Shown in pieces: positions 17,625 to 26,825 of a DNA stretch of 64,000 nucleotides (the first letter of the stretch is position 1; each line of letters opens with the position of its first letter). Position numbers and translations under genes: made by a program. The notes under the pieces were generated by a model. It worked only from the letters and a program-made list of their open reading frames with translations, had not been told where the DNA came from and did not search any database. The DNA lies in NCBI GenBank assembly GCA_964645765.1, contig CAZYBE010000014.1, positions 1 to 64,000 of the forward strand, written 5' to 3'. The stretch comes from CAZGMN01 sp964645765. Lineage in GTDB: Bacteria; Acidobacteriota; Aminicenantia; Aminicenantales; Aminicenantaceae.

Positions 17625-18443
17625 TCACGGGTTCCAATCTTGACTAAACTTTGCTGCTGGCCCGTTAGACCGGGAAATGCACCAACGCCGGAATTGCTCT
17701 TTACCACCTTCCACAGGGAACCAAGCATACTGCATGTGGTGGTCAATAATGCCACGTTCTTTACTGATATCCCAGACCACGTTACTAAGGAAATATGCAT
17801 GTGCTAAGCCATCGGCTAATTCATATGAATGCCATACATTACCGGAACATAAACTCGAAACATCATAACCTCTTTCCCAGTAGCGAAAAAAACGGTTTGG
17901 ACCGAAAGCTATCCAGTTGATCACCCTATTTTGCTGGTCATTTGCTGCTGATTGTAGCTCCTCCAAAATAATACGGTCTTCAATTATGTTTTGATTTTCC
18001 GAGTCCTCATAAACGAAAAGCCCCGCAAGGCAGCCAATATTGCTATTGGATCGAATGCTTTCAATATTATTTGACAATTTTGTTATAGCCGCCTGAATAT
18101 CCGATCTACTGTTCAAAGAGGTTTTGACTTCCACAATCGCTTTTACTGCATCAGGCGTCACCAACACTAATTCCCCATCCTTGAAAAGTGTTGGTTTATC
18201 ATTTGCGGTAATAAGAATGTCAATCTGGTTAGAAGTCTCGTTCCTGAAACACACAAATCCCCTTCTTACACTCACTGATTCAGGCAGATGATCTCGTAAG
18301 ACTTTGCGAAGCACTGTTTCTTTGTGCTCGCCATCAGTTTGCCAGTGTCGACTACCTATAAGCTGGCGGATTCTATCCTTTGTGGCATCGAGCTCTCTGG
18401 CTATGGATTTGTGATATTCAAGAAAATTATTCTCTTCAGGCAT
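17625..18443 (-). CDS. DUF6602-like putative nuclease-fold protein (cassette gene)
   Basis: A 272-residue soluble protein starting after a GAGGGGAT ribosome-binding site. It opens with a helical EYHKSIARELDATKDRIRQLIG region, then GEHKETVLRKVLRDHLPESVSVRRGFVC, then NQIDILI (about residue 75) and VKAIVEVKTSL (about 105). This order (long helix, GFV, QIDILI, EVK) is that of the DUF6602 family, whose core resembles the PD-(D/E)XK fold with D in QIDILI and E-x-K in VEVKT. Several relatives occur in defence islands. It is the first gene of the putative cassette cluster. Nuclease activity is inference. Confidence 0.68.
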   Translation of the reverse strand: MPEENNFLEYHKSIARELDATKDRIRQLIGSRHWQTDGEHKETVLRKVLRDHLPESVSVRRGFVCFRNETSNQIDILITANDKPTLFKDGELVLVTPDAVKAIVEVKTSLNSRSDIQAAITKLSNNIESIRSNSNIGCLAGLFVYEDSENQNIIEDRIILEELQSAANDQQNRVINWIAFGPNRFFRYWERGYDVSSLCSGNVWHSYELADGLAHAYFLSNVVWDISKERGIIDHHMQYAWFPVEGGKEQFRRWCISRSNGPAAKFSQDWNP

Positions 18444-18487
18444 CTATCCCCTCGATAATAAAAAATTATCAGAATTTTCTTCTTTGG

Positions 18488-18494
18488 GCATAAC
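18488..18494 (-). other. Possible left boundary core of the cassette cluster
   Basis: GTTATGC on the minus strand lies 44 bp before the DUF6602-like gene and is the exact complement of the GCATAAC core that follows that gene at 17549-17555. No attI or integrase gene is recognisable upstream. Confidence 0.35.
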
Positions 18495-18773
18495 TGTCAA
18501 TATTAAATATACTTTTTTTGAGATCATTCTTTTTGCTGGATTGTCTCTCTAATTAATGGTCCCATCGAAATTGCCCATTAAATTGCGGTGTTATATTAAT
18601 ATTATCCATGTTAGATTGCAAGCAATTTATATGATGAATTCAATATCCATTATGTGAAAGATATTTGGTTGACAGAGGCAGAGATTGCTCAGAATTTTAA
18701 AAATGAAAATAGCCATTGACAAAGATGCATCTTATGTGCATGAAGATAAATAATATATCGAAGAGGTCAAGCT

Positions 18774-18971
18774 ATGAGAATAACGTTAAACATAGATGAT
18801 GACTTAATTAATAAGGCATCAAAACTGACAGGCATTAAAGAAAAAACATCCTTGGTTAAGCTTGGCTTGGAAGCCTTAATTGCCAAGGAAAGCAGTAAAC
18901 GGCTTGCCAAGTTGGGCGGAACTGAAAAAGAATTGGCTATGATACCTCGCAGAAGGACATTCAGCAGATAG
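18774..18971 (+). CDS. VapB-type antitoxin, orphan
   Basis: A 65-residue protein with the ribbon-helix-helix start MRITLNIDDDLINKASKLTG followed by KTSLVKLGLEALIAKES and a GGTE segment, as in VapB antitoxins of VapBC modules. GAGGTC precedes the ATG. VapB normally masks the PIN-domain RNase VapC encoded directly downstream, but no PIN ORF follows; the next bases belong to the tail of a convergent thermonuclease gene. A perfect palindrome AGATGCATCT with an ATGTGCAT echo lies 40-60 bp upstream and could be the autoregulatory operator. Confidence 0.8.
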   Translation: MRITLNIDDDLINKASKLTGIKEKTSLVKLGLEALIAKESSKRLAKLGGTEKELAMIPRRRTFSR

Positions 18972-19829
18972 AATGGTTCTTGCCGAGTTGATGCTGGGGC
19001 AAAGCCTGCGAGTTTTTGTCCCGCTCAGGCTTAGCACTTTTATTTGTCTGGGGAAGAAAACAACAATCTCTGGCTTGCCTTTGTATTCTTCTAAAAAGCC
19101 TGTCACGGATAGCTCTTGACCTTCTAATGATTTAACCTCAAAAAAAAGGGAAATATTCTCTTGAGGGATGAGCGCAGAAAAATCTTCCTGTGAAGAATGA
19201 AGAAAGACAAATTTACCTTTTGCCTCGACTCTTAAGCAGATGAATTGAACAGAAATCAGGCTGCCGATATGGCTTCTTGCTTCGCTGGCTCGAATCGAAA
19301 GATAGCGCCCTTTTTGCCAGAACCCTTTCTCCAGCTTTCGGGCTTCATGCTCTGCGTCGGCGAACTCACTCCTATATCTAACAGGAAAATTCAAATAGAC
19401 ATAGGCAAAGCCTTCACTGAGGATGAACTTATTGAAAAGCCCCTGTTTCTCTGTCCAGACATAGGCAAGCAATCTTCCGTATTTATCTTCAATCTCCCCT
19501 TCTTCATAAGATAATTTGACCGTCCTGTTGTATAGATAATAAAAGGTGAACCTCTTAGCCATAAAAGCATAAAATTTCTCCTCTTCTCTTGGGTCATTGG
19601 TTTCAGGCGAATCGATGCCGATAAGCCTGACTCTTCTCTCTTGGCCGCTGCTAAACCTCACTTTGATTGTATCGCCGTCATAGACAGCCGTAACCAGCCC
19701 GCTGTCTGGCAAGAAAGAGTTTTTCTTTGACTTGGGGAGCTGGAATCTTTCAGCGAATAGAAGGGAAAAGCTGAGAACAAAGAATACGATAAAAATAAAT
19801 TTTCCAGGGTTCTTTCTAAGCTCTTTCAT
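18876..19829 (-). CDS. Thermonuclease (SNase) family protein with chimeric C-terminus
   Basis: A 317-residue protein. Residues 8-25 are a signal or anchor helix. The SNase domain follows with VYDGDTIKVRF, RVRLIGIDSPE, the KYGRLLAYVW block and EGFAYVY, so the main calcium and catalytic positions (D, R, E, R) are present. An OB-like region follows (SHIGSLISVQFICLRVEAKG...). After about residue 265 the sequence loses family character and runs antisense through the end of vapB. The natural stop has therefore been lost and the tail comes from the junction. It probably degrades nucleic acids outside the cytoplasm. Confidence 0.78.
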   Translation of the reverse strand: MKELRKNPGKFIFIVFFVLSFSLLFAERFQLPKSKKNSFLPDSGLVTAVYDGDTIKVRFSSGQERRVRLIGIDSPETNDPREEEKFYAFMAKRFTFYYLYNRTVKLSYEEGEIEDKYGRLLAYVWTEKQGLFNKFILSEGFAYVYLNFPVRYRSEFADAEHEARKLEKGFWQKGRYLSIRASEARSHIGSLISVQFICLRVEAKGKFVFLHSSQEDFSALIPQENISLFFEVKSLEGQELSVTGFLEEYKGKPEIVVFFPRQIKVLSLSGTKTRRLCPSINSARTILSAECPSARYHSQFFFSSAQLGKPFTAFLGN

Positions 19830-19932
19830 CGCGTAAACTAATTCGTCATAATCGGTTTTTCACCCGCGAACCATGAAAAGAGACTATTATGCAAGTAATA
19901 CAAATGCAATAAGTTTTGTTACATTGCCATGG

Positions 19933-20032
19933 NNNNNNNNNNNNNNNNNNNNNNNNNNNNNNNNNNNNNNNNNNNNNNNNNNNNNNNNNNNNNNNNNNNN
20001 NNNNNNNNNNNNNNNNNNNNNNNNNNNNNNNN
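19933..20032. other. Assembly gap (100 N)
   Basis: Exactly 100 N inside the 3' part of the transketolase gene. The left flank (19830-19932) does not encode a transketolase C-terminus, so the true missing length is unknown and the join is a scaffold link. Confidence 0.99.
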
Positions 20033-21540
20033 TCATGGACTGTGATTCCAGCAGCAACGACCGCAGCTTTATCATCGCTGCTTTTCCGCAGAACTTTTAG
20101 TCCTCCTATCGGAAACTCCTCATCCTCATTGTAAATGAGAGGTGTTGCCGGCCGGGTTGTCCTTATGTAGCCGAGCCCCTTATGCCTGGCCAGGGATTCA
20201 AGGCAGGCCTCGGTGGAATAGGCATCGCAGGGATAAAGGACAGCGCAGCCAGGGATTGGCCTGAACATGCCGAGGTCCTCGAGCCCCATCTGCGACGGCC
20301 CATCCTCGCCGATGCTGACTCCTGAATGGGAGCCGCATAATTTAATGTTGGAGAAGGAGTAGCCGGCCATTCTTATCTGGTCATGGGCTCTGCTCAGGAA
20401 AGCTGAAAAAGTGGCAATGAAAGGAATATAGCCCTTTGCCGAGAGGCCAATGCCCATACCGACCATGTTCTGCTCTGCGATATAGAGCTGGAATGCCCTT
20501 TGAGGAAGAGCCTCAAAGAAGTCTTCAGCGTAGGTTGAATTCTTCACATCTCCATCCAGGGCAATAACAGCCTCGTTGACTTTTGCCAGGTTTAAGAGAG
20601 CATAGCCATAGGCGCGGCGGGTTGCTGTTTTGTCTTTATAATGAGTTCTTTTGAAATTATATTTTTTTATGAGCTTGTGGCTTTTTGTTTTTCTCGGCTT
20701 CTTAACATACTTTTTGGCCTCGACAGAAGGCATGGGGCCGAGCTCTTTAAGGGCCTTCTCCAGCTCTTCTTTCTTAAGAGGCTTTCCATGCCAGCCGTTC
20801 TTGTCTTCGATAAAAGAGACCCCTTTTCCTTTTTTCGTTTTAGCTAGGATAGCAGTGGGGCCTCGGTTATTTCGAGCCTTTTTAAAGGCTTGCAAGATTT
20901 GCCCGACATTATGTCCGCTCACAGAAATTGTGTCCCAGCCAAAGGCTCTGAATTTCTTCTTATAGGCCTTGAGGTCATGGCCGTGCATCGTCGCCTCTGA
21001 CTGGCCCAATCTGTTGACATCGACAACCGCGCAGAGGTTATCGAGCTTAAGGATGCGGGCTGCGTTGCACGCTTCCCAGACCGCGCCTTCAGCGCACTCA
21101 CCATCTCCCATCATCACAAAAACTCTTGCCGGCGATTTTCCAAGCTTCATGGCCAAAGCTATTCCCACGCCGACAGAAAGCCCCTGTCCGAGAGAGCCGG
21201 TTGCTGCCTTGACCCATTTCATCCTCGGAGTTGGATGGCCTTCAAGCACGCTCGTTATCTCTCTCAAAGTCACCAGGCTTCTCTCTGGAATGATTCCAGC
21301 TTCAGCATAGGCTGCCCAGAGAATAGGAGCTGCATGGCCTTTGGAAAGGACGAGCTCGTCGTTGGCCCAATCCTCAGGGTCTTGAGGGTTGTACCTCATC
21401 TCATCAAAGAACAAGCAGGCCATCAAGTCGGCCATGGATAAACAGGTTGTGGGGTGGCCTGAGCCCGCCTTTGTGGTCATTTTCAAGGAATAAATGCGAA
21501 GTCTCTTGGCTATCTTTTCCAAAACTTCTCTTTTTTCCAT
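20033..21540 (-). CDS. tkt: Transketolase, 3' end lost in the assembly gap
   Basis: About 502 residues of a full-length-type transketolase. The thiamine-diphosphate domain has LSKGHAAPILWAAY, GSLGQGLSVGVGIALA and GDGECAEGAVWEA...VDVNRLGQS. A linker at about 270-305 leads into the pyrimidine-binding domain (ALDGDVKNSTYAEDFF, YIAEQNMVGMGIGLSAKGYIPF). The protein ends at AAVVAAGITVH at the gap, where about 110 residues of the C-terminal domain are missing. It belongs to the non-oxidative pentose phosphate pathway. Fusion of both halves in one chain contrasts with bacteria that encode TktA/TktB halves. The start follows AAGGAGGACTTGCC. Confidence 0.9.
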
Positions 21541-21670
21541 AAAGGCAAGTCCTCCTTTTTAGTTTTTGCTGAAAAGAGCTTCCTCAATTATTTGGCAAAC
21601 TGAAGATATTTTTCGGTTTCTTTCCAAGGGTGGATTATTATATTATCTTCAAAAAAGCTAAACAACAAGA

Positions 21671-21713
21671 AAAAGGGGATAGGCAATTTTTAGAAAAAAA
21701 TGCCTGTCCCCTT
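21671..21713. repeat. GGGGACAG-family hairpin, long form
   Basis: AAAAGGGGATAGGCAATTTTT and AAAAATGCCTGTCCCCTT form a stem of about 19 bp with a short loop, between the transketolase gene and the end of the DUF5107-TPR gene. The T-rich arms could serve as a terminator for the DUF5107 gene's downstream region. It is related to the copy at 25306-25356. Confidence 0.78.
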
Positions 21714-21753
21714 GCCTTTCCTTTTAACAAGGAGGGTGGAAGCTGAAGATTAT

Positions 21754-24700
21754 TCATCTCAGCTTTTCCATCTGTCTCTTTGCACCGGAATGATTGATAT
21801 TCAATTCCAGTGCTTTTTTGAACTCGGCTCTGGCTTCTTCCTTGTTGCCCTTTCCAAGATAACCTAAGCCGATAAGATAATGGGCTTCAGCGTTTTGGAT
21901 TAGAGCTGATTGCTTCTCTCCGAATTTTGCAAAAAAATCCAGGGAAGGCGCGGATTCAAGGGTTGCTTTTCCAGATTGGATTAATCCATTAAAAATTTGC
22001 GCGGCTTCGTTGGCTTTGCCGAGCTTGCGAAAGGCCAGGCCCTGATAATAGCCTATTTCTGATGAGCCGTGCTTTTGCTCCACTGATTTTTCATAAAACT
22101 CCGCCGCCTTCTTTGCATCACCCAAGGCCTCATAGGCTGTGCCGATAAAATAATGGATTTGAGAATCTCTCCCGCCCCTGTTTGGCCTTGCTACTTCCAG
22201 ATTCTCTGGATATTCAAGCGCGGCCTGATAATCTTTTAGAGCTTCCCTGTATCTGCGAGCTGCGAAGTGTTCCTCACCGCGCCAGAGATGGGCATCCACA
22301 TAGAGATTATGGATTCCTCCTCCCCCTTCCCAGACATGAAAATGCCGCTTGGAGAGCAGATCAACGGCTTTCTCGTATTTCCCGAGCTGAACAAGGAGCA
22401 GAATCTCGCGGGAAAGCGCATCGTCGCGCTGGAGAACAACTTCGTGATTCTTTTCAAGAAGCCCGAGCCTTTTCTCAGGAGCAATTCCGCCTGCCTCGTA
22501 AAGGAGGTCAAGCTCATAATAGAGCCTTGGGTCACGGCTGTTGCAGGATACGGCCTTTTCCAGGCTGGTTATGGCTTTTGGCACATCGTTTAATATACGG
22601 GCATAGGCAAGACCAAGGTTTCTGTGGACAATAGAGAATGTCTCATCGAGTTGCCTCGATTTCTCCCATTCTTTTATTGCTTTTTCAGGCTGGAGGTCGT
22701 AGAGAAGATTCCCGAGATAATAGGGAGCACGTGGATCAGAAGGGTTGAGCCTCTGGGCAGCGCGGAGCGCAGCGATGGATTCCAGCTGGAATGGAAAGCA
22801 ATAATCAGATGGCATCTTAGAGGCAAGTTTATAATATTTTAAGGCTTCCGCTTCGTTTCCCTTTTTCTCCTCGAAATATCCCAGATAATAATAAAGCATG
22901 GGATGAGTCGAATCCCATTTTTTTCCAGAATCAATAAGCCTGAGGAGAACTTCTTCAGCCTCATCGAGCAAGCCGCAATTGCCGTAGTCAGAAGCAAGCT
23001 CAAGATAAGATTGGGAAGCGTCCCTCATTTTAATCTTTAGAGCCTGCTTTTCTTCAAGCGCTTCCTCCTTTTTCCCCAGCTCTGAATTTGTAAGATAGAG
23101 TTCATTCCCGGCCCAGAAGTCGAGAGGGTCGAAGGCAAGAACTTGGCTGGCGATTTCTCTGGCTTCTTCAAAATGTCCAAGCTTCTTGAGCGCCGCAGAC
23201 TTTAAATTCAAAGCTTTTGTGTTCAAGCTGTTCATCGAAAGCGACCGGTCAAGAAAATCTAATGCTCTTGAAGAATCTCTTCTCTCGCAGGCGAGCTCTG
23301 CCAGAGAATAATAAGCTGCGCCAGCCCAGGCCTGGCTCCAGCTGGCTTTGTAAAAAGCATCATAAGCTTCGCCATTCTTTCCTTGAGCTCTTAAGGCAAT
23401 CCCTGAGTAGTAATAAGCCTCGCCATCTTTGGGGCTTGTATAATTTTTAGTCAATCGGCTGAGAGCAAGATTCAGCCTTTGCTCTGCTTCCTCGAACATT
23501 CCCCTTTTCAAATAAAGAATAGCAAGTGCAGTGTTGACCTTCGAATCAGCCGGGTCTCTACGCAGTGCTTCCTCATAATAAGAGTAAGGCTCAAAGGCGG
23601 GATTATGAAATTGCTCAAGCCGCAAGCCTGCCAGATAAAGCTCCTCGACTGTCTTTATCTCTTGGGGAGGTGGCGGAGGCTTTACCGTCTCAGGCATCGA
23701 AGCTCCCTTCTTTTTTGGAGGAGTGTAGCTGATTAACGTCTCGCCTTTCGAGGAAAGAAGAAAGAGGCGAAGGTTTTCTTCGCTTATGCCTTGAGGAAGG
23801 CCGATTTCCTTGGAGAAAGGCTTGGCCGGGGAAATATCTGCTGTCTCTTCAAAAATCTTTCTTTCTCCTTCAATAAGAATTGCCTTTGCTCCCTTGCACT
23901 CAAAGGTTGTATTGAATCCGATCTTTGCCTTGGTGCCAGTGACATCCAGGTTACAGGCAGCCTTGAGATTGGCCGCCTTGACTCCACCAATCATTCTTAT
24001 CGGATACCAGCACTGCTTGAAAGTCCTTACCTCGAAAGGCTGGAGCCAGCTATAATCAGGCTGGTTGTCGGAAAAAGCGCCGACCATGAGCTCGATGTAA
24101 GGGCCGTCGGTCTCAGTCAAAATCTTTTCCCAAATCTTGCCCTGGTTGCCAGTGCCCCATGTCCAGAACTTTTTGCCCGGGACGATATGATGGTCTGTGA
24201 CATGGACAACGCCTGCTTCTTTTCCATGGTCATAGCCTGCCAGAAAATCCTCTTCGCAGTTCCAGGCGAAAAAAGAAGTAGGAGAGGGATGATTCTTGTA
24301 CCAGCTCACATCAACTCCCTGCGTGTAATCCACGCCGTTAAAAATTTCGTGCGAGATGAGCCAATGGGAGAATTGATTTTTGCCGTGAAAGGTGGCGAAT
24401 TCTGTGCTCGGAGGAAAGATGACCTGATAATTGTCGTTGGCATGGACAGCAACATTTGCCCACCAGAGGAAAGAATGGGCAAAGGGTATTCTGTTGAAAA
24501 TCTTGACCGTGGCTTCAAGATAAGAGCGGTCAGGGTAGAGAGTCAGGCCAACAATCCACTTCATCCGATGCCGGAGCTCTGTCTCGCCGACCCAGATGGT
24601 CTTGCTGCCGTCAGGGTTTTCGGTGAGGGTGTAATCGATATTCATGTAGCCTGAAGCCCGGTGATGGTGGGGAAAATTCCACTCTACGCCTCCAGATATC

Positions 24701-25113
24701 CAGGCTCCGAGCATGCCGATCAAAGCAGGCTTGATGACATGCTGGTGGTAGAAGAAATCGTAATCGTTGGTCTTATCCAGGGCAGAGAAAATCCTGCCTC
24801 CTATCTCTGGCAAAACGCAGATTTTCAGATAATCGTTTTCAAGATAAAGCGCTTTGTAAGTTTTCATTTCTCTGATGTCTGTCATCTTATCCAGGAGCGG
24901 ATAAGGATAAACAGGGCCTTTCGCTCCCTGGTAAGCCCTGCCGGTATAGAAAATCGGGTTTAGCTCTGGCTCCCCTATTCTGTAAGTCGGAACGACAAGG
25001 GGCTCTTCCCAAACCTTGACAGACTTTTCGGCACAGAAAGGAACATAGATAAGGCTAAAGAAGAAAAGCCCGGCCGTCAAAAACCTTATTAGGAAGTAAC
25101 TTTTTCGAAGCAT
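21754..25113 (-). CDS. Exported DUF5107 protein with C-terminal TPR array
   Basis: A 1119-residue protein. The start at 25113 is chosen for GGAGGT six bases before it; an earlier ATG adds 40 residues without support. The signal peptide ends near CAEKS. Residues about 40-420 form a DUF5107 domain, a galactose-mutarotase-like beta-sandwich with GGRIFSALDKT, SGGVEWNFPHHHRASG and a WTWGTGNQGKIWEK block. From about residue 490 to the end there are many TPR motifs (ALAILYLKRGMFEEAEQRL, YYSGIALRAQGKNGEAYDAF and others). The family is probably carbohydrate-binding or carbohydrate-acting at the cell surface. It appears monocistronic. Confidence 0.85.
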   Translation of the reverse strand: MLRKSYFLIRFLTAGLFFFSLIYVPFCAEKSVKVWEEPLVVPTYRIGEPELNPIFYTGRAYQGAKGPVYPYPLLDKMTDIREMKTYKALYLENDYLKICVLPEIGGRIFSALDKTNDYDFFYHQHVIKPALIGMLGAWISGGVEWNFPHHHRASGYMNIDYTLTENPDGSKTIWVGETELRHRMKWIVGLTLYPDRSYLEATVKIFNRIPFAHSFLWWANVAVHANDNYQVIFPPSTEFATFHGKNQFSHWLISHEIFNGVDYTQGVDVSWYKNHPSPTSFFAWNCEEDFLAGYDHGKEAGVVHVTDHHIVPGKKFWTWGTGNQGKIWEKILTETDGPYIELMVGAFSDNQPDYSWLQPFEVRTFKQCWYPIRMIGGVKAANLKAACNLDVTGTKAKIGFNTTFECKGAKAILIEGERKIFEETADISPAKPFSKEIGLPQGISEENLRLFLLSSKGETLISYTPPKKKGASMPETVKPPPPPQEIKTVEELYLAGLRLEQFHNPAFEPYSYYEEALRRDPADSKVNTALAILYLKRGMFEEAEQRLNLALSRLTKNYTSPKDGEAYYYSGIALRAQGKNGEAYDAFYKASWSQAWAGAAYYSLAELACERRDSSRALDFLDRSLSMNSLNTKALNLKSAALKKLGHFEEAREIASQVLAFDPLDFWAGNELYLTNSELGKKEEALEEKQALKIKMRDASQSYLELASDYGNCGLLDEAEEVLLRLIDSGKKWDSTHPMLYYYLGYFEEKKGNEAEALKYYKLASKMPSDYCFPFQLESIAALRAAQRLNPSDPRAPYYLGNLLYDLQPEKAIKEWEKSRQLDETFSIVHRNLGLAYARILNDVPKAITSLEKAVSCNSRDPRLYYELDLLYEAGGIAPEKRLGLLEKNHEVVLQRDDALSREILLLVQLGKYEKAVDLLSKRHFHVWEGGGGIHNLYVDAHLWRGEEHFAARRYREALKDYQAALEYPENLEVARPNRGGRDSQIHYFIGTAYEALGDAKKAAEFYEKSVEQKHGSSEIGYYQGLAFRKLGKANEAAQIFNGLIQSGKATLESAPSLDFFAKFGEKQSALIQNAEAHYLIGLGYLGKGNKEEARAEFKKALELNINHSGAKRQMEKLR

Positions 25114-25305
25114 AAAGGACCTCCTCTTTTGTGGGTTGGCTGAACTGCAACGAGCAATTAGGTTTTGGTAAGAATATAAAAAATGCTGTAAAGCCAAAAA
25201 ACGAAAGAAAAACGGAATTTCATGGAAAATCAAATTTAAGTCTTCATTTTATTTTTTTAGATGAATTTCATCAATAGAAATGAATAGAGAAAAGGGGCAA
25301 AAGGG

Positions 25306-25356
25306 AAAAAAGGGGACAGGCTACTTTTTATTGAAAAAGTAGCCTGTCCCCTTTTT
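25306..25356. repeat. GGGGACAG-family hairpin, best copy
   Basis: Two perfect inverted arms (AAAAGGGGACAGGCTACTTT and its complement) separated by a TATTG loop. It lies in the divergent intergenic region between the DUF5107 gene and the DUF4097 gene. The single arm at 2355-2376 matches its right half. Confidence 0.85.
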
Positions 25357-25478
25357 CCTTTTTTTAGGGAACTTTTTGTATTAAGATTTCGTATTAAATT
25401 ATTGAAATACAAAAATTTATTTTATAATCAGCGAGAATGCTGAAGGACGTAATTCAATCCTTTCGAAAGGTGGCAAAA

Positions 25479-26495
25479 ATGAAGAATCCAAACCGCAAAA
25501 TTCACACAATCTTACTTTTGCTGGCTTTTCTGGCACTTCTGACAGCATCCCCTGCGTTTTGCTCGATCGAAGACACCATCAAGAAATCGTTCAAGGTGGA
25601 ACAAGGAGGACAGCTTATCCTGGAATCTGACATCGGCTCGGTCGAGGTTCGAGCTGGCAGAGACAACGGCCTTGAAGTCGAAGTCCTCCGGAATGTCCAT
25701 ACATCGATTTCCAGAAAAGCAAAAAGGATAATGGAAGATTTCAAGATTGACTTTCGCCAGGAAGGGAACACTGTCTATATCACTGGAGATTACGAAAGGG
25801 ATGGCTTCACAAGATTCTGGGATGAGCTCTTCGGAAAGAGCATCCGCGTCAAATTTCTCGTTTCCGTCCCGGCGAAATTTAATCTTGATTTAAAGACAGG
25901 CGGCGGGAGCATCTCAGTTGAAGACATCGAAGGTCAAATCCAGAGCAGAACCTCAGGGGGAAGCCTGCATTTTGACAGGATTAAGGGTCCAATCCTGGGA
26001 AAAACTTCAGGCGGAAGCATCAAGCTCTCAAGCAGTGTTGGCAAAGCTGAGCTGAGGACTTCTGGAGGAGGAATCACTATCGGCGAAGTTGAAGGTGACA
26101 TTATTGCCCACACCTCAGGAGGAAGCATCAAAATCGGCAGGGCAAGGGGCGAAGTTGACGCCTCTACTTCGGGCGGAAGCATCAGAGTGGAAGAGGTGAC
26201 GGGTGCCATCAAAGCCAGGACTTCAGGAGGAAGCGTCACCGCGAGTATCTCCGGCCAGCCTGCATCCGATAGCCGGCTCACAACCTCAGGAGGAAGTGTG
26301 ACTCTCTCCCTCGCAGAAGATATCAAGGCCGATGTCGATGCCCACACAAGCGGAGGCCGTGTCCATACCGACTTTCCGGTGACAATCCAGGGGGAGGTGA
26401 ACAGAAGCTCGTTGAGGGCAAGGATAAACGGCGGGGGCCCGGAACTGTATCTGCGAAGTTCTGGAGGAAGCATCTACATCAGAAAAAGGCAGTAA
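25479..26495 (+). CDS. Exported DUF4097-type beta-helix repeat protein
   Basis: A 338-residue exported protein (signal peptide to SPAFCS). The start at 25479 has AAAGGTGG at good spacing; an ATG at 25437 is possible but lacks one. Residues about 30-130 are a lead domain. From about 140 to the end, a TSGGS motif recurs roughly every 18-24 residues (about ten copies: TGGGSISV, TSGGSLHF, TSGGSIKL, TSGGSVTA and so on), building a parallel beta-helix. DUF4097/DUF4098 proteins are adhesin-like and often linked to anti-sigma regulation; no sigma gene is adjacent. A strong hairpin with a T-run lies 100 bp downstream. Confidence 0.82.
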   Translation: MKNPNRKIHTILLLLAFLALLTASPAFCSIEDTIKKSFKVEQGGQLILESDIGSVEVRAGRDNGLEVEVLRNVHTSISRKAKRIMEDFKIDFRQEGNTVYITGDYERDGFTRFWDELFGKSIRVKFLVSVPAKFNLDLKTGGGSISVEDIEGQIQSRTSGGSLHFDRIKGPILGKTSGGSIKLSSSVGKAELRTSGGGITIGEVEGDIIAHTSGGSIKIGRARGEVDASTSGGSIRVEEVTGAIKARTSGGSVTASISGQPASDSRLTTSGGSVTLSLAEDIKADVDAHTSGGRVHTDFPVTIQGEVNRSSLRARINGGGPELYLRSSGGSIYIRKRQ

Positions 26496-26597
26496 TTCGG
26501 GGATAATTTTCTTCTTTTTTCCAAGAAAAAGGCTCAAGGGTTAAATTTCAATTTTTTTTCCAATTTTTTTAGTCTTCAGCGACTAAATAATTGAATA

Positions 26598-26668
26598 CGC
26601 TGGCTGGAGAGGATCCTCACCTTCCCCTTTCTTTCCAAACCTTGGCACCTCACGGCCGGCGTTTTTTT
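26598..26668 (+). terminator. Structured intrinsic terminator or small RNA
   Basis: CGCTGGC at 26598-26604 pairs with GCCGGCG at 26655-26661, followed directly by seven T. Inside lies the perfect palindrome GAGGATCCTC and a pyrimidine-rich loop. The T-run makes it a plus-strand terminator for the DUF4097 gene, but the 50-nt branched interior is larger than a plain terminator, so a short structured RNA is possible. Confidence 0.6.
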
Positions 26669-26825
26669 ATTTCCTACCGAAGATTTTTTATTGAATTAAA
26701 GCAAAGAGAGTTAAATAGCTTAGACTCTAATCCTATGCGATTAATAGATTTAGATTTATAGAGAGGCTATATAAAGGAAAACCAAAGGCATCAACGAAGA
26801 GTCAACCAGAGCGATTGACTACTGA

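Noticed and set aside
18666..18773. Short frames upstream of vapB (for example MKIAIDKDASYVHEDK) resembling a DUF2283 start
   Set aside because: Only 16 codons before a stop and no further homology; more likely promoter/operator sequence of vapB.
19846..19932. Apparent continuation of the transketolase frame across the N gap
   Set aside because: The residues left of the gap have no transketolase character; the open frame through N is an artefact.
25890..26480. Regular DNA-level repeats resembling a CRISPR or minisatellite
   Set aside because: They encode the TSGGS beta-helix repeats of the DUF4097 protein; units are 54-72 bp, diverged and in frame. No CRISPR array or cas gene is present in the window.
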